The position numbers and the translations under genes are program-made. Below the pieces are notes generated by a model, which was not told the DNA's origin, did not search any database, and was given only the letters and a program-made list of their open reading frames with translations. This document shows positions 50,563 through 57,704 of a DNA stretch of 64,000 nt, piece after piece. Every line of letters begins with the position of its first letter. The first letter of the stretch is position 1. The stretch is from assembly GCA_963719885.1 (NCBI GenBank), contig CAVRDP010000018.1:310001-374000 (forward strand), given 5' to 3'. The DNA comes from JANXQG01 sp963719885. GTDB lineage: Bacteria; Planctomycetota; Planctomycetia; Pirellulales; Thermoguttaceae.

Positions 50563-52510
50563 TTAGCTCTTAGCGAGTGCCCTATTTTGAATTGTCCGAT
50601 GGAATTTCGTCTGCCTCTTTGGCAAACCGCGGCCGTAATGCGTGGCCGAGGCGAAGAAATACGAGGCCTCGTCCGGCGAGAGCGTCCACCGGTCGGGAGT
50701 CGCCGCAAGCGCGGCCGCCGCACATTCGAGCAGACCGCTGACTTTTCGCTCCTCGTCGCGCCCGTAGGCGGCCGCTTTTTCCTTTGCGGCGACGAACAAT
50801 TGTTGAACGTCAGCCTGTTTGAGTCGAAATCCCTTCAGCTTGCCCGAAAACGGCGATGCGCCGCGCAAGTGCTGTTGGATGTTCTCAATGCGACTGCAAC
50901 AGGCCCCAACCAAGAATGACGCCTGCGCGGCCGGATCGCACTGGAGCTTGCCCGACGCCTGGCTAAGGACCTTGCGAACACGCGCGGCTTGGTCCGAGTC
51001 TCCGTAATCTATTTGCATAGTTGATTCACTCCTTTCCACGCCTAACGGCGAAAGTACCTCGAAGAACAGAATTGAACGGAAAAGGTCGGCAAGGCGGGGC
51101 TGAAATGGCTTACCCGCCATGTAGTCGTCTTGTACCCAGCGCATGCCGACTTCGAGGAGTCGGCGCGTAGAAGAATTGCGCAATTCCAAAGCAGCACGGG
51201 TTGCCGCCAGAAAATCGTCGTCAAAGGTGCTACCGCCGTGTGCAGCGGGGAAGACATTCCTCAGCGAGCCGAACGTGAATTGTCTTTCCCTAAACGCTTT
51301 CGGGCTCGCGTCCGTCAGCCACGGATGGCGATCGACCTCGGCTTTGGCTTCGAACAGTTTCTTGAATCGCGTCGGAAGGAGCCCAGAGACGTACAAGGCT
51401 GGCCGGAACGACTGCGGACCTGGATGATAGAACAGCAAATCGACCTGGAGAAGATTATTCTCCTGTGAGATCGCGTAGAGCAGTTCGTCCTCCGCTGCGG
51501 TCAAGCGAACGGTATCCTTGTGAGAGATACGCGCGCTAACCAGACGGTCCAAGAACTCATAGGCCACGGTCGGCATTGACTGCACAGGTGCTGGCAGGAA
51601 GAGGTATTTAAACCCATAAAAATTGAATGTCAGTTCCTTCTTCACTCGCTCCCACGCAAAATCGACGCGGTCACAGCACTCGCGGCAAGCAGGGAAGTTC
51701 AGCCACGCGCGCGACGGGTCGAAGCCGCCGGCTACTGACCCCGGTTTGTCGAGCGTGTAAAGGGGTGGTTGAAATATCTTCAGGAGGCCAGAAACTGCCA
51801 CGTTTGCTTTTCCGCAGATCGAACAATGACCGGTTCCGCTCACCTCCCCCTTGATTCCTTTTTTCTTGGATGCCGATTGCGCGCAGCTGCGCGTAAGCGA
51901 TTGCCGAAACGTCTCAAAGTCCCCGACTCGCTTCAGGGCCTTGGGTTCTTCATGCCACCCAATGGAGATTATTGCGCTCTTTGAGCTTACGGTCGTCTTT
52001 TTTGTCGTCGGTGGAACGTGAACCATGATATCACGGACGACCTGAGTGAAACCATCGTTCTGTTGACGGTCGGTCGCTACACCACTAAGCCAGTCGCGAA
52101 TCCTTGAAAGTTGTGCTGCCTCGCTTTCGGGCACTGCGCTGCTGTTGACGAGCGCATCCGCGATGCTCCGAGACAACCGGATCAGTTTCTTTCCTAGCTC
52201 CTCAGAGAAGGCCCCCTCAAACTTCGCCTGTGAATCCGTCTTCACTTCGGGCAGACCAGAGGTCGGTGTCGCGTCCCACTGGTTTGGTGGTCCGGCGCGG
52301 TATAGGTATGCAAGTTTCCGTTGTTCGTCATACTCCTCAACATGCACTCGGTCGAAGCCTCTTGGCGTGAATACGAGCAGTAACACAATTTTGGTCCGAA
52401 ACTTCTGCGCGGGATCCTGCGACATACTGCGCGAGCCGGTCACCTGTGCCTGACCCGATCCCTTCCCGTTTCCTATAGAACTCACCGAGTTCGGCAAACT
52501 GATGAATCAT
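50563..52510 (-). pseudogene. cas8b: Cas8b (Csh1, TM1802-like), one frameshift near the N terminus
   Basis: This large Cascade subunit recognises the PAM. The true start is MIHQFAELGEFYRKREGIGS at 52510; an indel near 52420 moves the frame to QKFRTKIVLLLVFTPRGFDR. A zinc-finger pair, CSICGKANVAV and CRECC, lies centrally, as in TM1802-type Csh1, followed by the helical C-terminal (small-subunit-like) region. Length is about 649 residues. It is the first large gene of the I-B operon. A small open frame upstream overlaps its ATG. Confidence 0.92.
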
Positions 52511-52638
52511 CCGAAGACCTCCAAACGCTGGATTGCGCGCACGTGGCGCGTCGCCCCAGGCAGGAACGACGGTCCATGGCCCAAGCTCAAGAGCCTTCTC
52601 GAACGCTCAACCGCTGAGGTTATTGCAATAGTGTTCAT
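52507..52638 (-). CDS. Possible 43-residue upstream ORF coupled to cas8b
   Basis: ATG at 52638 opens MNTIAITSAVERSRRLLSLG and runs to a TGA that overlaps the cas8b ATG (ATGA). A G-rich stretch precedes the ATG. The product is basic with no recognised domain. It could be a translation-coupling leader peptide, a small Cas accessory or chance. The overlap geometry is the only support. Confidence 0.3.
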   Translation of the reverse strand: MNTIAITSAVERSRRLLSLGHGPSFLPGATRHVRAIQRLEVFG

Positions 52639-52766
52639 TTGTCAATACCCCCAACTCGTGCCGGGGCGAAGGCAAGGTCCGTCGTAGTCCGGGTTTCAGC
52701 CGACGCCAAATAGCGAAACCAAAGCCCTCAAATCGCGCTGTCACCTGATAAAAATCGATACTGCCA

Positions 52767-52821
52767 GCTATGATAGCAGATCGCCGCGACAACCCGCGTC
52801 CCACCCCCCCGAAAGATTTTT
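52767..52821 (-). promoter_or_regulatory. Promoter/operator element B, upstream of cas8b
   Basis: On the minus strand it holds TATCAT (52770-52775) as a -10 candidate and the same C-rich and GATTTTT blocks as element A at 40577-40629, with two extra Cs. It lies about 260 nt before cas8b and just downstream of the mini-CRISPR guide. The conserved segment extends beyond a core promoter, so a bound regulator is likely. Confidence 0.68.
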
Positions 52822-52917
52822 CTCCCGCGAGTTAGAGCCTGGAAAAGCACGGACAATTTCGACCCCGCGCGGTGCAAGGATGCAGATTGCATCCCGGCAA
52901 CCGGCGGACATCAAAGT

Positions 52918-53022
52918 GGACAAATGGGGCCGCGGTGTTTCAACCGCGGAAATTCTGACCCGTCGTTTACTCGCCCAGGGCAAAAGCATGCTTCAATGGG
53001 GCCACAAGGGCGTGTCTTGGCC
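52918..53022 (-). ncRNA. CreA/CreR-like single-guide RNA (degenerate repeat-spacer-repeat)
   Basis: In transcript order (minus strand) a hairpin (53000-53022, arms GGCCAAG / CTTGTGGCC with a 2-nt bulge) is followed by the exact 8-nt handle ATTGAAGC (remnant repeat 52990-53003). Next come a 36-nt spacer (52954-52989) and a repeat (52918-52953) whose CCGCGGT/ACCGCGG stem is intact, while its last seven or so bases (the next handle) are lost. One crRNA-like guide could thus be processed. Spacer positions 1-5, 7-11 and 13-17 match a site at 53125-53141 next to a TTC motif. Such RNAs direct Cascade to repress promoters in known CreTA and CreR systems. Confidence 0.75.
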
Positions 53023-53075
53023 TTTGCGGAATCAAGTCCCGAGCGACATTATCGTTTTTCGGGGGGCGCGAGGGA

Positions 53076-53105
53076 TTGACGCGCGAACAACAGCTATCCT
53101 ATAAT
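53076..53105 (+). promoter_or_regulatory. Strong sigma70-type promoter, rightward
   Basis: TTGACG (53076-53081) and TATAAT (53100-53105) are separated by 18 nt. Transcription would begin near 53112 and immediately cross the guide's target site. It points to mini open frames at 53129 and to the toxin-antitoxin operon at 53401. Its -10 overlaps that of the leftward promoter. Confidence 0.65.
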
Positions 53106-53124
53106 GAGTCGCGTTGAGTGTCAA
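53096..53124 (-). promoter_or_regulatory. Leftward promoter for the guide RNA
   Basis: On the minus strand TTGACA (53119-53124) and TAGGAT (53096-53101) are 17 nt apart. Transcription would start near 53089 and run through the mini-CRISPR (53022-52918) towards cas8b. The guide's predicted 36-nt binding region (53106-53141) covers its -35 box, which implies autorepression. Confidence 0.6.
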
Positions 53125-53144
53125 GCCCATGGCAAGAGCATGAA
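53125..53144 (-). promoter_or_regulatory. Predicted Cascade target of the guide, with TTC PAM
   Basis: On the minus strand TTC (53142-53144) is followed by ATGCTCTTGCCATGGGC. The guide spacer starts ATGCTTTTGCCCTGGGC. Fifteen of 17 positions match, and the mismatches fall at 6 and 12, with the next at 18. These are the flipped-out positions of Cascade-bound crRNA. TTC is an established type I-B PAM in Haloarcula. Confidence 0.7.
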
Positions 53145-53282
53145 TGACAATAATCGCGTTGCGTTGAAAATGAGCCAGAAAGCGTTGCTCGCAGTGATTC
53201 GGCGAACACTGGCCACCAAGATCAGTACGCCAAAAGGTGAAGTCTATGTCCGAGAAAACCGAAGTTAGCCGATGGGAAAATG

Positions 53283-53351
53283 ATATACGTCAACACAATT
53301 CATGGCAAATCGACGCGCATGAGTTGACGTATATTATTCTCGGAGTAAAAT
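53283..53351 (+). promoter_or_regulatory. Promoter and operator of the MqsRA-like operon
   Basis: A perfect 12-bp inverted repeat, ATATACGTCAAC (53283-53294) and GTTGACGTATAT (53323-53334), overlaps a promoter with TTGACG (53324-53329) and TAAAAT (53346-53351), 16 nt apart. An antitoxin binding this palindrome would shut off its own operon, the usual autoregulation of MqsA-type antitoxins. Confidence 0.6.
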
Positions 53352-53400
53352 CAAGTAGAGCCGCTCAACGAGCCATTTGTCTGGGCTTAGGAGGGGCGGC

Positions 53401-53790
53401 ATGAGAGAAAAGGAGATCCTGGTTGGCACCGATCGTGACGAGTTCCTTGAAGTCCTCAGGGACTGGCGGATCACGAACATCGTCGTGTGGGAAAAGGACG
53501 CCCGGCGCCAGCTCGATGCCCACCTGCCGGGCCGTTCGCAACGATACTTGGCAGAACTGCTCTACGACCACCTTTGCGGCGGGGGCGACCTTGTCCGTGT
53601 GACCGAGGACCGCGAGCACTGGCGAGAGAAAGGCTGGGCTTACTATTACGAAACCGTGCTGGAGATTGACGGACAGGAAATCTACGTCGAGATGAGGTTC
53701 GACCAGCGCCGGCCCGATTGGCCCAAGATTCTGATGGTTCACCTGCACCCGCCGGGACAGCATTTCCCGACAACACAAGACCCCAAATGA
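53401..53790 (+). CDS. Toxin candidate, MqsR/DUF4258-like
   Basis: This 129-residue protein starts MREKEILVGTDRDEFLEVLR behind a strong GGAGGGG Shine-Dalgarno. The pattern of an N-terminal helix, DIVVWEKDAR-like strands and a C-terminal beta sheet (YYETVLEIDGQEIYVEMRFD) fits small RelE/MqsR-fold RNases that pair with YgiT-type antitoxins. Its stop overlaps the start of an MqsA-like gene (ATGA), which gives the main support. Catalytic residues cannot be assigned by eye. Confidence 0.6.
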   Translation: MREKEILVGTDRDEFLEVLRDWRITNIVVWEKDARRQLDAHLPGRSQRYLAELLYDHLCGGGDLVRVTEDREHWREKGWAYYYETVLEIDGQEIYVEMRFDQRRPDWPKILMVHLHPPGQHFPTTQDPK

Positions 53791-54455
53791 ACGAAATGAC
53801 GCGCACCCCTGAATCATTCCCCTGGCTTTGCGGCCAATGCGGTGCGGAGAAGGTCTTTCCGGAGAAGATCGCCTACGAGACAAGTCTCCGCTACGAGGGC
53901 CGCGACTATCCAGTCGTTGTTCCCGAGTTGCCGGCGCTGAAGTGCCGGGAATGCGGCGCAGTCCTTCTCAATAACGAATCCGATACCGACTTGGCCTCCG
54001 CATTCCGCGAGAGACTCAAACTGCTTCAGCCCGAAACGATTCGCGAAGGGCGAAAGCGGCTGGGCCTCAACCAGCGAGAGTTTGCCGAAGTGCTGGGCGT
54101 CGCCGAGGAATCGGTCTCGCGGTGGGAGACCGGGGCCCAGATGCAGTCGCGGGTCGTGGACAAGATCATGCGCGCCTATTTCGCCTCGCCGGAGGCACGC
54201 AAGGTGCTCGATGCGGCGCGGACGGACGCCAATGTCGGCACGCTTGTCGTCACTGCCGATCAGCCTGATTGCCGGGTGCTTGCTCTTAACACTTCATTCG
54301 TTCACATAGACGAGCGAGTCGCCAACCGGTTGGGGCAGGTTGCGCAGCGACTGCAATTGCTGCCGCCGGAGGCGTCCGAACCACTGGTCGAGAATTTCGA
54401 ACGATTGCTCAGCTTATGGCCCGGCGAACGATCGGAAAGGCAACTCGAACGGTAG
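53787..54455 (+). CDS. MqsA-like antitoxin (YgiT zinc finger + XRE HTH)
   Basis: This 222-residue protein has an N-terminal zinc-binding domain with CGQCGAEK and CRECGAVL (two CxxC pairs, residues about 15-65). An XRE-type helix-turn-helix follows: GLNQREFAEVLGVAEESVSR with WETGAQMQSR. This is the MqsA architecture, in which the zinc domain binds the toxin and the HTH binds the operator palindrome upstream. About 90 extra C-terminal residues (VVTADQPDCRVLAL...LWPGERSERQ) go beyond standard MqsA and have no recognised function. ATG 53787 overlaps the toxin stop. Confidence 0.82.
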   Translation: MNEMTRTPESFPWLCGQCGAEKVFPEKIAYETSLRYEGRDYPVVVPELPALKCRECGAVLLNNESDTDLASAFRERLKLLQPETIREGRKRLGLNQREFAEVLGVAEESVSRWETGAQMQSRVVDKIMRAYFASPEARKVLDAARTDANVGTLVVTADQPDCRVLALNTSFVHIDERVANRLGQVAQRLQLLPPEASEPLVENFERLLSLWPGERSERQLER

Positions 54456-54466
54456 GGAGGTGTCCC

Positions 54467-54688
54467 GTGCGTCTACGAATCGTTTTCGAACCATCGGACG
54501 AAGGCGGCTATACGGCGTATGTTCCGGCCCTGCCGGGCTGCATCTCCGAAGGCGATAACCTGGACGACGCCCGCCGGAATATCCTCGAAGCCATCTCGCT
54601 CTACCTCGAACCAACGGGCGAGCCGGTTCCCGCCGCAGGGCGCTGGTCGAGGAAATTGCGGTTTGAGTCTCTGCTCTGGCTTTTATGA
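54467..54688 (+). CDS. HicB-like antitoxin domain protein
   Basis: GTG at 54467, 5 nt after a GGGAGG Shine-Dalgarno, opens a 73-residue protein. It shows RIVFEPSDEGGYTAYVPALP, then GCISEGDNLDDARRNILEAI, the full HicB partial-RNase-H fold. HicB neutralises the HicA mRNase, but no hicA is visible next to it, so this may be an orphan regulator. It follows the MqsA-like gene by 11 bp and may share its transcript. Confidence 0.8.
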   Translation: MRLRIVFEPSDEGGYTAYVPALPGCISEGDNLDDARRNILEAISLYLEPTGEPVPAAGRWSRKLRFESLLWLL

Positions 54689-54743
54689 TATAATTACAGC
54701 CATTGGTCGCGAGCTAGGTCTTGAACTTTTGAGGTTGAGTCCG

Positions 54744-55028
54744 ATGACCCTAACATTACCCCTTTCTCCCCAGTTGGAAGACAGATTGGCGCAGGAAGCG
54801 AACCGTCTCGGAGTTGCACCGGCAGACTTTGCGCTTCGCCTCCTCGACCAGCACCTTCCGCCCGCCAATGTTCGCACGGCGGTCGTCGCCTTGCTGCAAT
54901 CGTGGCTCGATGAGCCGAACGCCGAAGAGCAAAAACAGACTGGCAACGACTTGGTTCGAGCGCTGGATGAAGAGCGGAGCGACGAGCGCAAGCTTTTTCC
55001 GCCCGAGCTTGAAGGGGTGACCTGGTGA
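54744..55028 (+). CDS. Small antitoxin-like protein, unknown
   Basis: This 94-residue protein starts MTLTLPLSPQLEDRLAQEAN, a short strand and helix as in ribbon-helix-helix type antitoxins, followed by an acidic helical C terminus. An extended -10 (TG-A-TATAAT, 54686-54694) lies about 50 nt upstream. No toxin gene follows; the next 70 bp are non-coding and then the truncated WYL copy begins on the other strand. Antitoxin function is a guess from the first 30 residues. Confidence 0.45.
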   Translation: MTLTLPLSPQLEDRLAQEANRLGVAPADFALRLLDQHLPPANVRTAVVALLQSWLDEPNAEEQKQTGNDLVRALDEERSDERKLFPPELEGVTW

Positions 55029-55099
55029 GCCGCACCGTAGGGCACTTGTCCCGCTTTGCCCCAGCGGACTTATGGCAGAATATTCATGCATGATTTTCA

Positions 55100-56176
55100 T
55101 CACGGCGGAGCGTGATGAGTACGTTGCACACCGGACGCGCAACGATATGCCGCCAGCAGCGACTCAAGCTCCGCCACGATCTCCCGACGCAGCCCCTCAG
55201 GCTCCAACACCACCGCGCTGGAGCCAAAACTCATGATCCAATGCTTGATCTCGGCCGTGTCGTCCAAGCAGAACTCGGCCAAGAGGCTGCCGTCGCGCTC
55301 CTTCGCCAGCTTCTGGCTGCCATGCCACTGCGACTCTTGCACGTAGCGGGCAACCGCCGGCGAAAAACGGACCCGGATGCGAACTTCCGCGTCGCCGTCG
55401 GTATGGTAAATGCCAAAAGAGCCGGCAAGGTGTTTTTGCAGATCGAACCCGTCGGGCCGCTGGAAACGGAATTCCTCGACGCCGGCCTTCTCGATGCGGT
55501 CGACCTTCCAGTGGCAAACCTGCGCGGGTTGCGGATTACGGCCGACTTTCTCCCCGCCCCCGTGGCAACCCGGCTCGCGCTGCGGATTGCGGCCGACCAG
55601 GTACAGCGAGCCGCGGTGATAGGCCAGCCCGTACGGGTAGACGTCGTAGGTCACCGGCTCGGTGGCGCGCATGGATTGGTAGGTGATGAACACGGCGCGG
55701 CAGTCCTCGATGCCGAGCATGAGCTGCTCGATGACCTGGGCCTTGCCGGAATAGTCGTGGCGGCCCAAGGAGGTCTGACGAAAGACGCCGGCGAACCGGT
55801 CGACGTAACGCAGGGCCGTCTCGCCCAGGGAGGCCCGGATCTTCTTGAGGCCGCGCTGGGCGGCGTCCCAGAAGGGGGTGCCGGCGAGCGGTTCGAGCAG
55901 GTGCCGGCCAAGGTAGAAGGCCAAGGCCTCGTCGAAGGCGAAGGTCATGCCGGGCGTGAATAGGCAACGGCCGGTCGGAGACGCCTCTGCTACCGGTTGC
56001 CGGCCTGGATTTTCGTTCCGCCCGTGCGGACAGGCCACAGGTTGAAAACCTATCCTACCGCCGGCTGAGGCGGTCCAACTGGACCACTCGCCCGGTGGTC
56101 CAAAAAGCCAGTCGGGAAGACACTTTCCGCCAGGGATTTGCCCTTCCCGGACGGACCAACGCACTCCTTGGACCAC
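55100..56176 (-). pseudogene. Truncated duplicate of the WYL regulator, lacking the HTH
   Basis: Positions 55149-55962 encode FTPGMTFAFDEALAFYLGRH through EIVAELESLLAAY, about 90% identical to the regulator at 40636-41685. The DNA-binding winged helix is gone: upstream sequence is repeat-derived (GRNENPGRQPVAEASPTGR), and the C terminus diverges after LAAY. An inserted segment (GGGEKVGRNPQP) duplicates part of the VGRNPQ loop. If expressed, it could only act as a ligand-binding or dimer-poisoning fragment. Most likely it is a remnant. Confidence 0.88.
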
Positions 56177-57704
56177 AGGCAGAAGGATGAAGGCGGAAAG
56201 ATGGGGAAGGGGAGACGCGAGGATGCGGAGAGCGGAGCATGGAGCAATCCGCCCTCACCCCCGGCCTGGCCTGCTAAGAACTTCCGGGATTTGGATGGAA
56301 TTTAATGGAATTCACTGTGCGGTTTTTGTGCCGTGTGCAATTTCCACGGCGCAGTGCGCAAACAAGAAAAGCGACTTCAAAAAATCCTCTGCGCCTAACC
56401 GTGCTCACTTTCGTAGATATAGATAGTGGGAGAGATATTGCCGCCACCAAGAACTTCTCCATGAGGAAAAAAAACGAGAAGTAGGGTGCATGGAGAGGGC
56501 ACGATTACGTGTCCCGTACCAGAAACGGTTGCGGATGCCGCGGGTACGAGAGCCGGGCCGTGTCCGGAAACGCAAGTACTTACGAGCAAAGCACTTGCGC
56601 AACTTGTTGCCGGACACTGTCCGGGAACGTTCCCGGACAAAGGACCGCAAAAACGCCGGGACTGTTGTCGTAAGTTGTTTACACAACATGACTTGCGATC
56701 GCAGCGCAGACGCGTTTCCAGGCTGTCCGTCCGCCAGCGTTGCCGGACAAACCCATGCACAGGAGGGGTTTTCGCGGACTTTCAGCGGCAAGAGGCGCTG
56801 CGTCCGCACGATCACCCGGCATCAATGCCGGGCCTATTAGCGGCTAAAGCCGGAAATGGGCGTAAACGCCCATCAGTCACATCTCTCCCGAACGAAAACG
56901 GGATACAAAACCAAGACACCGCAGTTTGACTTTTTAGCAGTCCACCCCCGGCCCCTCTCCCGCAACCATGGGTACATGGTGCCCGCCCTCTCCCGAGTAC
57001 AGGCGAGGGGAGCGGGGAGAGGAGGCGGCGACGAAGGAGGATTCGCCCCAGCTCAGCAAGGATAATCTCGGCGCTCTCGGCGCCGCGTGCCTGGCCGAAA
57101 TCGAGCGCCGCGAAAAGCCTGCGGCAGACCTGCAGTGCGAGTCCGCTGTACAGCCGGGCGACCAAGGGCGGCAAAATCTAGCGGAAGAAAGGACCTCGCC
57201 GGAAGGGCGGGAGGCGAATTCGGCGGACGAGAGGAAATGGCCTGGCTGGGAAAAGACGCGGATCGACGAAACGGGACAGGCCGTGTCCCCGCGCAGGGAA
57301 GATGACATACACTCCCAAGAGCGGCAACCCCTGGTTTCTGCGGGGTTTTCCACTCGGCAGCCACTTCCTGTGGTGGAATCGCGTTGTGCCGTCCGCGGTA
57401 GAACACGGCGGAAAACGTTTGCAGTCGGCTTCGATCGTCCCGTTTTGATCGCGGCGGCCTGTGTCAGTGCGGCGGCGACACACAGGCCGGAGTCAGCACT
57501 ACAGCATGCAACTGCGGAAGGGCGTTGGTGCCGCGGCTGGGGGGTACTGCGCAGCGGTCGGTGGATAGAAAACGGCCAGAGTCGATTGGCGCGATTCAAT
57601 GACCCTTCGCTGCGCACAATGTTGAAATCTCGACTCGCATCGCCTACGATAATGTCCACAGTGCAAAAAGTTACGCGTGAAATTGCGAAGAAAAGGGCAA
57701 AGTC
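56177..57704. other. Repeat-rich non-coding stretch
   Basis: No supported gene in 1.5 kb. Contents: GGAG-rich low-complexity DNA (56180-56250), a perfect 18-bp palindrome TCCGGGAACGTTCCCGGA (56620-56637), small hairpins CCGGCATCAATGCCGG and GGGCGTAAACGCCC near 56815-56875, and the ACCATG repeat (56965). Open frames on both strands cross it but lack starts, codon consistency and family resemblance. The minus-strand text ARLYSGLALQVCRRLFAALD (about 57150) might be a gene relic. Confidence 0.6.
56965..56984 (+). repeat. Dispersed ACCATG hairpin repeat, copy 3
   Basis: ACCATGGGTACATGGTGCCC, the G variant, in non-coding DNA. Confidence 0.8.

Noticed and set aside
52918..53003. Reading the orphan repeat pair simply as a decayed array remnant
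   Set aside because: Selective retention of one handle and one hairpin, plus the spacer match with mismatches only at every sixth position beside a TTC, is not expected from random decay. It is still the null hypothesis to test.
53170..53268. 32-codon ORF starting MSQKALLAVIRRTLATKIST
   Set aside because: No Shine-Dalgarno or family match was seen; kept out of the gene list although it lies downstream of a strong promoter.
56486..56929. 147-codon frame in the repeat-rich region
   Set aside because: It is built over palindromes and repeats (for example TCCGGGAACGTTCCCGGA), and lacks a ribosome site and any family resemblance.
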